Assembly (NCBI GenBank): GCA_963699215.1
Contig: OY969422.1
Coordinates: 1,798,001 to 1,862,000, forward strand
DNA from: VRUE01 sp963699215
GTDB lineage: Bacteria; Actinomycetota; Thermoleophilia; Solirubrobacterales; 70-9
DNA: 64,000 nucleotides
Direction: 5' to 3'
The translations under genes were made by a program, and so were the position numbers. Of the stretch, positions 45,185-53,696 are shown piece after piece (the first letter of the stretch is position 1; the number at the start of each line of letters is the position of its first letter). Under the pieces are notes generated by a model. It had not been told where the DNA came from. It saw nothing but the letters and a program-made list of their open reading frames with translations, and did no database searches.

Positions 45185-46471
45185 ATGACCACACTAATCC
45201 CATCAGATAGGAGTCAGGTTTTGGCGGTCGATACCGGAAGTGTCACCCAGATGGAGGTCGAGCCCGGAACGCTGCCGGAGACAATGGCGGCGTGGGTGAT
45301 CCGCGAGGAGCGCGAGGGAAGCGTGACAGGGGCCTTCGAGTTGGAGCAGGTAGAGGTGCCCGAGCCCGGGCCCTTCGAGGCGATCGTCCGCGTGATGGCC
45401 GCCGGGGTCAACTTCAACACCGTGTGGGCGGCGCTTGGAGAACCGGTCTCGGTCTTCGGCTACGGCGACCACCCCGAGTACGGCCACCACATCGGCGGCT
45501 CCGACGCCTCGGGGATCGTCTGGAAGGTGGGCGAGGGCATAACGCAGTGGAAACCCGGCGACGAGGTCGTAATCCACGGCAATCAAGCCTCCTACGAGGA
45601 CGTCGAGGTGCACGGCCTCGACCCGCTGGCCGCTCCCAGTCAGTGCGCCTGGGGCTACGAGACGACCTGGGGCTCCTTCGCCCAGTTCACCAAGGTGCAG
45701 GCGCAGCAACTGCTGCCGCGCCCGCAGAACCTCTCCTGGGTAGAGGCCTCTACATACGCCGGCTGCTACTTCGCCGCCTACCGGATGCTGATCGACCTGT
45801 GCGATCTGCAGGCCGGCCACAACGTGCTCATCTGGGGCGCTGCCGGCGGCCTCGGTGTCTTCGCCGTGCAGCTCTGCAAGGTAGCCGGAGCCAACGCGGT
45901 CGGCGTCGTCTCCTCCGACGAGAAGGGCGAGCTGGTCAAGCAGCTGGGCGCGGTCGACTACATAAACAGGGCCGAGTTCGGCGAGATGATGCGAACGCCC
46001 GAGAACCTCGCCGACAAGGCGGCCGACAAGGAGCGCTTCAAGGCATCGCGCGGCTTCGCCAAGCGGGTCAAAGAGATCCTCGGCGACGCTCCAGACATCG
46101 TCTTCGAGCACGTCGGCCAGGCGACCTTCCCGACCTCGGTCTTCGTCGTCAAGCCCTTCGGCAAAGTCGTCATCTGCGGCGCAACCTCGGGCTACGAACT
46201 CGACTTCGACGTGCGCTATCTGTGGATGCGCCAGAAGCAGATCATCGGCTCGCACTTCGCCAACGCGTATGAGTGCATGCGCGCCAATCGGATGATGATC
46301 GACGGACGCATCCGCCCGGTCCTCTGGAAGACGATGGGCTTCGAGGGCGTCCCCGAGGCGCACCAGCTGCTGCACGAAAACAAGCACCTCGGCAAGATCT
46401 CGATCCTGGTCGGGGCCGGGTCCGATGACGAGGGTCGCAACGAGGATGGCCCCGGAGCGATCCGTGTCTGA
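45185..46471 (+). CDS. ccr: Crotonyl-CoA carboxylase/reductase family enzyme, copy 1
   Basis: 428 residues, eight bases after the PKS stop, so probably co-transcribed. Medium-chain dehydrogenase/reductase fold: a GroES-like N-terminal half, then a Rossmann domain with WGAAGGLG near 217-224. FNTVWAAL (N78), GYET (157-160), FEHVGQ and VRYLWM identify the CCR family, whose members reductively carboxylate enoyl-CoAs with NADPH and CO2 to make ethylmalonyl-CoA or longer extenders. From memory of streptomycete Ccr, the four CO2-pocket residues are Asn, Phe, Glu and His. Here Asn and Glu are kept, Phe is Tyr 158 and His is Leu 339, so carboxylation is uncertain. Placed directly after a PKS with atypical ATs, it most likely supplies their extender or its precursor. 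The last 16 codons overlap the start of the next gene. Confidence 0.9.
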   Translation: MTTLIPSDRSQVLAVDTGSVTQMEVEPGTLPETMAAWVIREEREGSVTGAFELEQVEVPEPGPFEAIVRVMAAGVNFNTVWAALGEPVSVFGYGDHPEYGHHIGGSDASGIVWKVGEGITQWKPGDEVVIHGNQASYEDVEVHGLDPLAAPSQCAWGYETTWGSFAQFTKVQAQQLLPRPQNLSWVEASTYAGCYFAAYRMLIDLCDLQAGHNVLIWGAAGGLGVFAVQLCKVAGANAVGVVSSDEKGELVKQLGAVDYINRAEFGEMMRTPENLADKAADKERFKASRGFAKRVKEILGDAPDIVFEHVGQATFPTSVFVVKPFGKVVICGATSGYELDFDVRYLWMRQKQIIGSHFANAYECMRANRMMIDGRIRPVLWKTMGFEGVPEAHQLLHENKHLGKISILVGAGSDDEGRNEDGPGAIRV

Positions 46472-47720
46472 CCTTCTGTCGGTGGACGCGGCTTCGACTC
46501 TGAACGTAGAGCCCGGAACGCTGCCGGAGACGATGGCGGCGTGGGTGGTCCGCCAGGAGCGCGAGGGCGAGCCGACCGACGCCTTCCAGCTCGAGCAGGT
46601 CGAGGTGCCCGAGCCCGGCGCCTTCGAGGTGATCGTGCGGGTAATGGCGGCCGGGGTCAACTTCAACAACGTCTGGGCGGCGCTGGGCAAGCCGGTCTCG
46701 GTGTTCGGCTACGGCGACCACCCCGAGCACGGCCACCACATCGGCGGCTCCGACGCGGCGGGGATCGTTTGGAAAGTGGGCGAGGGCGTAACCCGCTGGA
46801 AGCCGGGCGATGAGGTCGTGACACATCCGATGCAAGCCTCCTACGAGGATGTCGAGGTGCATGGGCTGGACACGCTGGCGGCGCCGAGTCTGAAGGCCTG
46901 GGGCTACGAGACGACCTGGGGCTCCTTCGCCCAGTTCACCAAGGTCCAGGCGCAGCAGCTGCTCGCGAGGCCGCAGAGCTTGAGCTGGTCCGAGTCGGCC
47001 TGCTACGGCCTCGCCTACTTCACCGCCTACCGGATGCTGATCGACCAGTGCAAGCTGCAGCCAGGCCACAACGTCTTGATCTGGGGCGCCGCCGGCGGGC
47101 TCGGCGTCTTCGCCGTGCAGCTCTGCAAAGCGGCGGGCGCCAACGCGGTCGGCGTCGTCTCCTCCGACGAGAAGGGCGAGCTGGTGAAAGAGCTCGGCGC
47201 GGTCGACTACATAAACCGGGCCGAGTTCGGCGAGATGATGCGAACGCCCGAGAACCTCGCCGACAAGGCGGCAGACAAGGAGCGCTTCAAGGCATCGCGC
47301 GGCTTCGCCAAGCGGGTCAAAGAGATCCTCGGCGACGCTCCAGACATCGTCTTCGAGCACGTCGGCCAGGCGACCTTCCCGACCTCGGTCTTCGTCGTCA
47401 AGCCGTTCGGCAAAGTCGTCATCTGCGGCGCCACCTCGGGCTTCCAGCTCGACTTCGACGTGCGCTATCTGTGGATGCGCCAGAAGCAGATCATCGGCTC
47501 GCATGCCGCCAACGCGTATGAGTGCATGCGCGCCAACCAGCTAATGGCCGAGGGCAAGGTGCAGCCGGTCCTCTGGAAGACGATGGGCTTCGAGGGCGTC
47601 CCCGAGGCGCATCAGCTGCTGCACGAAAACAAGCACCTCGGCAAGATCTCGATCCTGGTCGGGGCCGGGTCCGATGACGAGGGTCGCAACGAGGATGGCC
47701 CCGGAGCGATCCGGGTCTAA
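46446..47720 (+). CDS. ccr: Crotonyl-CoA carboxylase/reductase family enzyme, copy 2 (tandem duplicate)
   Basis: 424 residues from the ATG at 46446. An in-frame ATG at 46425 would add seven residues, but the later start aligns better with copy 1. The protein parallels copy 1 along its length, and the second halves of the genes are nearly identical at DNA level (offset 1249 bp). The GroES-like domain, WGAAGGLG nucleotide site, FNNVW and GYET motifs and Leu at the pocket-His position are all shared, so both copies have the same two pocket substitutions. Differences cluster in the N-terminal third (for example HPMQASYEDV against HGNQASYEDV). The start lies inside the 3' end of copy 1, which implies translational coupling. 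The same 3' sequence recurs at the end of this copy, leaving a silent ATG at 47695. Likely role: extender-unit supply, perhaps with a different chain-length preference. Confidence 0.88.
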   Translation: MAPERSVSDLLSVDAASTLNVEPGTLPETMAAWVVRQEREGEPTDAFQLEQVEVPEPGAFEVIVRVMAAGVNFNNVWAALGKPVSVFGYGDHPEHGHHIGGSDAAGIVWKVGEGVTRWKPGDEVVTHPMQASYEDVEVHGLDTLAAPSLKAWGYETTWGSFAQFTKVQAQQLLARPQSLSWSESACYGLAYFTAYRMLIDQCKLQPGHNVLIWGAAGGLGVFAVQLCKAAGANAVGVVSSDEKGELVKELGAVDYINRAEFGEMMRTPENLADKAADKERFKASRGFAKRVKEILGDAPDIVFEHVGQATFPTSVFVVKPFGKVVICGATSGFQLDFDVRYLWMRQKQIIGSHAANAYECMRANQLMAEGKVQPVLWKTMGFEGVPEAHQLLHENKHLGKISILVGAGSDDEGRNEDGPGAIRV

Positions 47721-47749
47721 CGGATGGATCTCGAGAGGGGGGTATCGAG

Positions 47750-48562
47750 ATGGTCTTGAAAACTCATCGCTGGGGCCCTGAGGGCAAGGGTGACGTCGTC
47801 TGCATCCACGGTCTCGCCCAGCATGGAGGCGTGTTCGAGGGCCTGGGGGAGCGCCTCTCCGCCGCCGGGTTCTCGGTGACGGCTGTCGATCTGCGCGGGC
47901 ACGGCGAGTCGGGTCGCGAGCCTCCCTGGAACGTGGAGACCCACGTCGGCGATCTGCTCGAGACCGTCGACGACCTCGGCATCGAGTCGGCCGTCTGGGT
48001 CGGGCACAGCTTCGGTGGGAGGCTGGCGGCGGAAGTCGCGGCGCGGCACCCGGACCGCCTGCGTTCTCTGGTCCTGCTCGACCCGGGGCTGGCGGTCCCT
48101 CCAGACCGGGCATTGCGCGGGGCCGAAATCGAACGGCTCGACTGGAGCTTCGCCACGGTCGACGGAGCCGTCAACGCGCTGCTCTCCAACGACTCGATCG
48201 TCGCCTCGCCGCGCGAGGTGGTCGCGGCGTACGTGCGGGACGACGTGCGCAAAGGGCCCGACGGACGCTTCCGCTTCAGCTTCTGCCCCAGCGCCGTGGT
48301 GGTCGCGTGGAGCGAGATGACCTTGCCGCCGCCGGCGATCGCGCGAGTCCCGACGCTTCTCTTGCACGCCGAGGTCGCGCCCTATGGCGCCGCCGCGCAC
48401 GGTCAGCGCTACCGGGACGAGCTCGGCGATCTCCTGACCGTGACCGGGGTGCCCAACGGACACAACGTGCTCTGGGAGTCCCCGGCGGAGACGATGGTGG
48501 CGATCGAGCAGTTCCTGGAGCCACTCCGCGCACCCGGCGCGGGGTCGCCCACGCCGGGCTAG
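47750..48562 (+). CDS. Alpha/beta hydrolase, probable PKS-associated
   Basis: 270 residues, ATG preceded by a G-rich Shine-Dalgarno-like run (GAGAGGGGGG). Classic alpha/beta-hydrolase features: HG oxyanion motif at 20-21, DLRGHGES at 47-54, nucleophile elbow GHSFGG (Ser 87) and a C-terminal NGHN carrying the catalytic His. There is no signal peptide, so it is cytoplasmic. It follows the two CCR genes by 29 bp on the same strand and is the last gene of the biosynthetic block. It could be a type II thioesterase-like editing enzyme, a hydrolase acting on the released polyketide, or a dehydrating cyclase; the sequence alone does not decide. The stop codon overlaps the stop of the convergent gene at a CTAG shared by both strands. 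Confidence 0.85.
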   Translation: MVLKTHRWGPEGKGDVVCIHGLAQHGGVFEGLGERLSAAGFSVTAVDLRGHGESGREPPWNVETHVGDLLETVDDLGIESAVWVGHSFGGRLAAEVAARHPDRLRSLVLLDPGLAVPPDRALRGAEIERLDWSFATVDGAVNALLSNDSIVASPREVVAAYVRDDVRKGPDGRFRFSFCPSAVVVAWSEMTLPPPAIARVPTLLLHAEVAPYGAAAHGQRYRDELGDLLTVTGVPNGHNVLWESPAETMVAIEQFLEPLRAPGAGSPTPG

Positions 48563-48834
48563 CCGAGCAGTTCGTCGAAGCGTCGTGCGGCGCGGCTGGG
48601 GAGGACGAGCTTGCCGCTGCGGTGGGCGAGCCCGCCGGCGCTGAGGTCCCGCACGGCGCGCTCGACCGCGTCGCGCTGGCCGAAGTCGCCGGGATCCACG
48701 GCGACCTCGCGCACGAGCTCGTCGAAGGTGACGTGCCCGGGAGGAAAGGCAAGCAGCAGGCGAAGCACCGCCGCCTCCATCGCCGCGTCGTCCTCGACCG
48801 GGGTTCGGATCTCGTCCATGTCTTTCACAAGCAC
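48559..48834 (-). CDS. Small winged-helix-like protein of unknown function
   Basis: 91 residues, GTG start at 48834; in-frame GTG 48828 and ATG 48819 are alternatives and no strong ribosome site decides between them. The protein is charged. It has one Leu-rich helix (AVLRLLLAF), a segment resembling a helix-turn-helix (TFDELVREVAVDPGDFGQRD) and a closing helix with RRFDELL, the pattern of a minimal winged-helix domain. I do not recognise a named family. It is convergent with the hydrolase gene, with stop codons overlapping, and lies 43 bp downstream of the HTH regulator on the same strand, so the two may form a small operon. Either could regulate the neighbouring biosynthetic block, but nothing in the sequence proves it. 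Confidence 0.6.
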   Translation of the reverse strand: MLVKDMDEIRTPVEDDAAMEAAVLRLLLAFPPGHVTFDELVREVAVDPGDFGQRDAVERAVRDLSAGGLAHRSGKLVLPSRAARRFDELLG

Positions 48835-48848
48835 CTACATAAGGGCGC

Positions 48849-48868
48849 GGGAGGGAGATCTCTCCCCC
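48849..48868. repeat. Short palindrome between two small reverse-strand genes
   Basis: GGGAGGGAGA is followed immediately by TCTCTCCCCC, centred on an AGATCT. It has nine pairs counting one G-T, and one mismatch. It lies in the 43-bp gap after the HTH regulator and could be an operator or a weak attenuator. With no loop and no T-run it is a poor intrinsic terminator. Low confidence in any function. Confidence 0.3.
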
Positions 48869-48877
48869 CGGGTCCTC

Positions 48878-49213
48878 TCAGGGAGCCTCCTCCTCGTCGT
48901 CGAGCAGCGAGCGCAGCCAGGCCGGCATCGCCGCGCAGCGGTAGAAGTGCTGCGCGGCTCCCTTCGCCGTCCCTTCGCCGCTGGGCCTCAGCGTGCCGTA
49001 CTGGGCCAGGACCCGGACGTGATAGGCAACGCTGTTGACCGGCTTGCCCAGCTCCTTTGCGAGCTCGCTGGGGCTGGCCTTCCTCCCGTCCCGCATCCGC
49101 CGCAGGATCTCCCTGCGCAGCGGGTGCCGGATGGCGCCGATCAAACCGGAGTTCTCGTCGCGCCGCCGCCTTTTCCTGCCGCGCCCCTCGTTGCCGCCTT
49201 TGGACCCTGCCAT
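48878..49213 (-). CDS. ArsR-like helix-turn-helix transcriptional regulator
   Basis: 111 residues. A basic N-terminus (GRGRKRRRRDE) precedes an ArsR/HTH_20-type winged helix: IGAIRHPLRREILRRM (helix 1), SPSELAKELGKPVNSVAYHV (HTH with recognition helix), then VLAQYGTLRPSG and a wing. The C-terminus PAWLRSLLDDEEE is acidic. No metal-binding Cys pair is seen, so metal sensing is unlikely. Small stand-alone regulators of this type are typical of Thermoleophilia-like genomes. It lies between a glycoside hydrolase (same strand, upstream) and the small winged-helix gene, next to the polyketide cluster, so it is a candidate cluster or stress regulator. The upstream 73 bp are unusually AT-rich for this genome and probably hold its promoter. 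Confidence 0.8.
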   Translation of the reverse strand: MAGSKGGNEGRGRKRRRRDENSGLIGAIRHPLRREILRRMRDGRKASPSELAKELGKPVNSVAYHVRVLAQYGTLRPSGEGTAKGAAQHFYRCAAMPAWLRSLLDDEEEAP

Positions 49214-49286
49214 TCGAGGGAGCCAATATAGAGGAAGAGAATTATTTTGTCTGCAAGCCTATTGTCTGCGTGCGACTAGGTGCAGC
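49214..49286 (-). promoter_or_regulatory. AT-rich upstream region of the HTH regulator, probable promoter
   Basis: Within very GC-rich surroundings this gap holds AATATA and GAATTATTTT. Read on the reverse strand, TATATT (49225-49230) ends 11 bp before the regulator's ATG and can serve as a -10 box giving an almost leaderless transcript. I see no well-spaced -35; TTGCAG is 20 bp upstream, longer than usual. The assignment rests on composition and position only. Confidence 0.4.
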
Positions 49287-51183
49287 TCAGGCGTCCTCAC
49301 GGACGCCGCCCATCTCGCTGAAGACGGCGGTCGGGCCGCCGTCCACGCGCTGCTCGTCGGCGATCACGTGGGAGACCGCGTTGATCAGCGCCAGGTGCGT
49401 GAACGCCTGCGGGAAGTTGCCGAGGTGGCGGCCGCTGTCGGCCTCCAGCTCCTCGGCGTAGAGGTCGAGCCAGCCGGCCGCCTCGAGCAGCCGCTCGCAG
49501 AGCGCCCGCGCGCGTGCCGGCTCGCCGATCTCCGAGAGCGCCGAGACCAGCCAGAAGGAGCAGATCAGGAAGGTGCCCTCCTCGCCGCGCAGCCCGTCGT
49601 CGGTCTCGTCGACCTTGTAGCGGAGGACGAGGCCGTGCTCGGTCAGCTCGTCGGCGATCGCATTGACGGTGGCGCAGACCCGCGGATCGTCGGGCGGGAG
49701 GAAGCGCAGCAGCGGGATCAGCAGGGTCGAGGCGTCGAGCGCGTCGGTCTCGTAGTGCTGGCGGAAGACCCCGTCGCGGACGCCGCGCTCGAGGATCTCG
49801 GCGCGGATCTCGTTCGCGACCGCCTCCCACTCCTCGGCGACCTCGTCGAAGCCGATGCTGCGGGCGAGGCGGACGCCGCGGTCGACCGCGACCCAGATCA
49901 TCAGCTTCGAGGAGACGTAGTGCTGCGGCTCGCCGCGCGACTCCCAGATCCCCTGGTCGGGATGCGGCCAGGCCTCGATCGCGGCTTCGACCTGGTCGCG
50001 GATCAGCTGCGCGGTCGGCCGGGGTCCCGCTGCCGCGCAGCGCTTTTTCGTGCAGGTAGATCGAGTCGAGCAGGGCACCCCAGACGTCGTTCTGGCGCTG
50101 GTCGAAGGCGCCGTTGCCGATCCGCACCGGCGCGCGCCGCCGTAGCCGTCGAGGTGGTCGAGCGTGCTCTCGGTCAGCTCCTTCTCGCCGCCGATCCCGT
50201 ACATGATCTGCAGGTCGGGGTCCTTGCGGCAGACGCCGACGATGAAGCGCATGAAGTCGCGCGCCTCCTGGTCGAAGCCGAGCGTGTGCAGCGCCCAGAG
50301 GCTGAAGGTCGAGTCGCGGATCCAGCTGAAGCGGTAGTCCCAGTTGCGTTCGCCGCCCGGGGTCTCCGGCAGCGAGGTGGTCGGCGCCGCCACGATCGCG
50401 CCGGTCGGCGTGTAGGTGAGGCCCTTGAGGACGAGCGCCGAGCGCTGCAGGTGGATGCGCCAGGGGTGATCGGGGAAGTTGCCGTCGCGCAGCCACTCGC
50501 GCCAGAAGTCTTCGGTCGAGTCGAGCCGCTCCAGCGCCTCGGGGGCGCTGCGCGGGCCGCCCAGATCGCCTTCGCCCCAGGTCACGGCGCAGAAGGCGGT
50601 CTCGTCTTCGCGCAGCCTGCAGCGTGCCGCGCGCTGTGCCGCCCTCGAGCGAGAGCTCCATGTCGCTGGTCAGCTGCAGCTCGACGCCGTCGCCTCGCGA
50701 GCGGTCGCCTCGCCGAGCTCGCCGCCACTCCAGCTCGCCGCTTCGGCGCCGTAGGCGAAGCGCGGCATGCACTCCATCTCGATCTCGACCTCGCCGTCGA
50801 TGCAGGTCATCGTCCGCAGCAGCGAGTGGTCGGACTCGTGCTCGGTGCCGCGGTCGCGAGCCCGGGCCCGCCTGCTCGACCCAGTCGCCGATCGTCAGCG
50901 CGTCGTGGATCACGACCCAGCCGGTGTCGGTGACCCAGGTGGTCTCGATCACCAGCGTCCCGGGCTCGTAGCGGCGGCTGATCGGCACGACGACTCCGCG
51001 CGGCGCCAGCTTGAAGTGGCCGGCGCCGCGGTCGAGCAGGGCGCCGAAGGCGCTCGCCGAGTCGAAGCGGGGCAGGCAGAGCCACTCGACCGAGCCGTCG
51101 TAGGAGACGAGGGCGCTGGTGTGGCAATCGGAGAGGAAGCCGTAGCTGCCGATCGGCGGGAAGCGGTTCGAACCGGCGCTCAC
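49287..51183 (-). CDS. Glycoside hydrolase family 15 protein (glucoamylase/trehalase type), frame disrupted
   Basis: Read from the GTG at 51183 to the stop at 49287, the restored product is about 630 residues, normal for the bacterial GH15 class with a TREH_N-like N-domain. Seen: SYGFLSDCHTSALVSYDGSV at the N-terminus, FSWIRDSTFSLWAL of the (alpha/alpha)6 barrel, GIWE (general acid Glu) and EEGTFLICSFW (second Glu region). The reading frame switches about five times, near 50866, 50700, 50617, 50137 and 50040. Each switch restores recognisable family sequence in another frame, so these look like single-base errors rather than decay. Substrates would be alpha-glucans or trehalose. The start is 21 bp from the divergent ctaG start. 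Confidence 0.8.
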
Positions 51184-51204
51184 GGAGGTGCCAAGCTACG
51201 CACC

Positions 51205-52119
51205 ATGAGCCTCGTCCCGCCCACGTGGCCGGCGCCTTCGTGCCGCTCGAGGTCTTCCCGCTCACGATCGCCGGCATCCTCTACGCGCACCGCGCGATGG
51301 TCCTCTCCTGGGACGGCCGGCCGGTGCCGCTCTGGCGCCAGCTCTGCTTCGGCGCCGGCCTGGCTGACGATCGCGATCGCGCTCTTCAGCCCGATCGGCC
51401 ACATCTCCGAGGAGCTGGTGATCGCTCATATGGTCGAGCACCTCTTGATCGGCGACCTCGCCTCGCTGCTGCTCGTGCTCGGCCTGACCGGGTCGCTGCT
51501 GCAGCCGATCCTCGCGATCCGCATCTTCGACCGCCTCCAGATCCTCGCCCACCCGCTCGTCGCCTTCCCGCTCTGGGCGGTCAACCTCTTCGTCTGGCAC
51601 ATCCCGGCGCTCTACGAGGACGCCTACGGGGCGGCGCCGGTGCACGCCTTCGAGCACGCCACCTTCCTCTTCTTCGGCTGCCTGATGTGGATGCCGGTCT
51701 TCGGGCCGCTGCCGAAGCCGCAGTGGTTCGGCGCCGGCTGGAAGGTCGGCTACGTGATCGCCGTCCGCTTCACCGGCGCGATCCTCGGCAACGTGCTGAT
51801 GTGGTCGGGGACGGTGCTCTACCCGATCTACGCGCCGGGCGAGCGCTACTGGGGGATCTCGGCGCTGGCCGACCAGAGCACGGCGGGGGTGGTGATGATG
51901 ATCGAGGGCACCTTCCTCGCCCTCGGCGTGCTCGCCTGGGTCTTCTTCGAGGTCGCCCGCGAAGGGATCGAGAAGCAGCACCTGCTCGACCTGGCGCGCG
52001 AGCGCGGGGTCGAGCTCGACGAGCGCCGCGCCCAGCGGGCCGTCGCCGCCGGCCACGGCAAGCTGCTCGAGGAACGCCTAACCGCCACCGGCGATGAGCG
52101 CGAGCCAAACCACGCCTAA
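51205..52119 (+). CDS. ctaG: Cytochrome c oxidase assembly protein CtaG (caa3-type), two frame disruptions
   Basis: The restored product is about 304 residues, an integral membrane protein with about seven hydrophobic segments, matching the caa3_CtaG family that helps insert copper into cytochrome oxidase. His-rich membrane motifs are visible: LFSPIGHISEEL, IAHMVEHLLIGDLA, WHIPALYEDA and HAFEHATFLFF. Start ATG 51205 (MSLVPPTW). The frame shifts near 51226, where a missing G restores WAGAFVPLEVF, and near 51362, where an extra base interrupts GLALTIAIAL. The C-terminal tail is charged and cytoplasmic. It is divergent from the GH15 gene, with only 21 bp between starts, and the next gene begins 26 bp before its stop, so the two are translationally coupled. 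Confidence 0.8.
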   Translation: MSLVPPTWPAPSCRSRSSRSRSPASSTRTARWSSPGTAGRCRSGASSASAPAWLTIAIALFSPIGHISEELVIAHMVEHLLIGDLASLLLVLGLTGSLLQPILAIRIFDRLQILAHPLVAFPLWAVNLFVWHIPALYEDAYGAAPVHAFEHATFLFFGCLMWMPVFGPLPKPQWFGAGWKVGYVIAVRFTGAILGNVLMWSGTVLYPIYAPGERYWGISALADQSTAGVVMMIEGTFLALGVLAWVFFEVAREGIEKQHLLDLARERGVELDERRAQRAVAAGHGKLLEERLTATGDEREPNHA

Positions 52120-53696
52120 GCGGGACGTGCCGCGAGTTGGAGGTCCCTATGGGTACTCAACTCGCGGCACGTCCGCAGGGTGGCTGCTGCCGGCGCTGGT
52201 CTTCGTCGTCGGCGCCGCCAGCCTCGGCGCCGAGATCGCCGCGGCGCGCCTGCTGGCGCCCTACTTCGGCGCCTCGACGATCGTCTGGGCGAACACGATC
52301 GGCGTCGTCCTGGTCGCACTCTCGGTCGGCTACTGGCTCGGCGGCCGCTACGCCGACCGCCACCCGCACCTGCGCGGCCTCTGTCTCCTGGTCCTCGGTG
52401 CCTCGGTGCTGATCGCCGCCGTCCCCTTCGCCGCCCGGCCCTTTCTCGGCTTCTCGGTCGACGCCTTCGACAGCGTCTCGGTCGGCGGCTTCGCCGGCTC
52501 GCTGTTCGGAGTCCTGGTGCTGGTCGCGGTCCCGGTGACCCTGCTCGGCGCCGCCTCGCCCTGGGCCGTGCGGCTGGCTGTGCGCGACCGCGAGCACGCG
52601 GGCGAGGTGGTGGGGAGGCTCTACGCGATCTCGACCGCCGGCTCGCTCTTCGGGACGATGATCGCGGCCCTGCTGCTGATCCCGTTGCTGGGGACGCAGC
52701 GCACCTTTCTCGTCTTTGCCTGCGCGCTCGCCCTGGTTGCCGCGGCGGGCCTCGGCTGGCGCTTTGCCGCGTTGCCGGCGGCGCTGGCTCTGGCTGTCCT
52801 CGCACCGGTGGGGACGATCAAGGCTGCCGACACCGGCCGGGTGCTGTACGAGGCGGAGACGACGCACCAGTACGCGCGGGTGGTCGAACGCGACGACGGC
52901 TCGCGGGTGCTGGAGCTGAACGAGGGCCAGGCGGTCCACTCGCTCTACCGGCCGGGCAGTTACCTGACCGGCGACTACTGGGACGGGCATCTCTACCTCC
53001 CCTTCGCCGCCGGACCCGACCTGCATCGGACCCCAAATAGGGGCTCGATGCAGGTCGGGCCGCCGCGGCGGATCGCGATCCTCGGCAACGCCGGGGGGAC
53101 GGTGGCCCGCGCCTTACGGACACTTCTTTCCCGGTACCGCCGTCGACGCGGTCGAGATCGACGGCGAGCTGACCGAGCTCGGCCGGCGCTTCCTCGATCT
53201 ACGCAACCCGCGGATGCGCGTCTTCGCCGAGGACGCGCGACCCTGGCTGGAGCGCTCGGCGGGCGGCTACGACGCGATCATGGTCGACGCCTACCGCCAG
53301 CCCTACATCCCCTTCTACCTGACCACGCGCGAGTTCTTCGAGCTGGCGCGCGACCGCCTCGCCCCCGGTGGCGTCGTCATCGTCAACGTCGGCCATCCCG
53401 AGGGCAGCGACGAGCTGGAGCGGGTGCTGGGGCGGACGATGGCGGCCGTCTTCCCGCGGGTGTTGCGCGACCCGATCGAGCCGACCAACACGCTGCTGGC
53501 GGCGGCGGAGGGCCCGCTCGGCCCAGATCGCCTGCGCAACGCGGTGGCGTCGCTACCGCCGCCGCTGCGCGCTCTGGCTCGCGAAGGCGCCTCGCGCCTC
53601 GCGCCGCGCCTGCCCGGCGGCGAGGTCTACAGCGACGATCGCGCCCCGGTCGAGTGGCTGGTCGACTCCTCCCTGCTGGAATACGCCAATGACTAG
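52094..53696 (+). CDS. Membrane-embedded spermidine synthase-like methyl/aminopropyltransferase-fold protein, one frame disruption, two in-frame palindromes
   Basis: ATG at 52094, inside the end of ctaG. After about 30 residues come roughly six transmembrane segments (LLPALVFVVGAASLGAEIAA onward; SLFGTMIAALLLIPLLG), then a soluble Rossmann domain of the spermidine-synthase type: IAILGNAGGT, VDAVEIDGEL and YDAIMVDAY. This is the fused MFS/spermidine-synthase family; many members probably do not make spermidine, so the reaction is not assigned. An extra T near 53114 breaks the frame; removing it restores RAYGHFFPGTAVDAVEID. Two palindromic inserts lie in frame: one encodes RDVPRVGGPYGYSTRGTS just before the first membrane segment, the other DLHRTPNRGSMQVGP just before the SAM-binding strand. 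Neither resembles the family consensus as I know it. Confidence 0.8.
52123..52174. repeat. In-frame palindromic element A (52 bp)
   Basis: A perfect 17-bp inverted repeat: GGACGTGCCGCGAGTTG at 52123-52139 and its complement at 52158-52174. The 18-bp centre contains CCCTATGGG. It lies entirely within coding sequence near the start of the membrane spermidine-synthase-like gene and is read through in frame. Its arms differ from elements B and C, but the CCC-TAT-GGG centre is shared. Confidence 0.75.
53015..53059. repeat. In-frame palindromic element B (45 bp)
   Basis: A perfect 14-bp inverted repeat: CCCGACCTGCATCG at 53015-53028 and its complement at 53046-53059. The centre is GACCCCAAATAGGGGCT, which adds another CCCC/GGGG stem. 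It occupies exactly 15 codons and interrupts what reads naturally as AAGP-PPRRIAIL in the Rossmann domain. It is homologous to element C, sharing GACCTGCATCG on the left and GGGGCTCGATGCA on the right, in the same orientation and reading phase. Confidence 0.85.
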
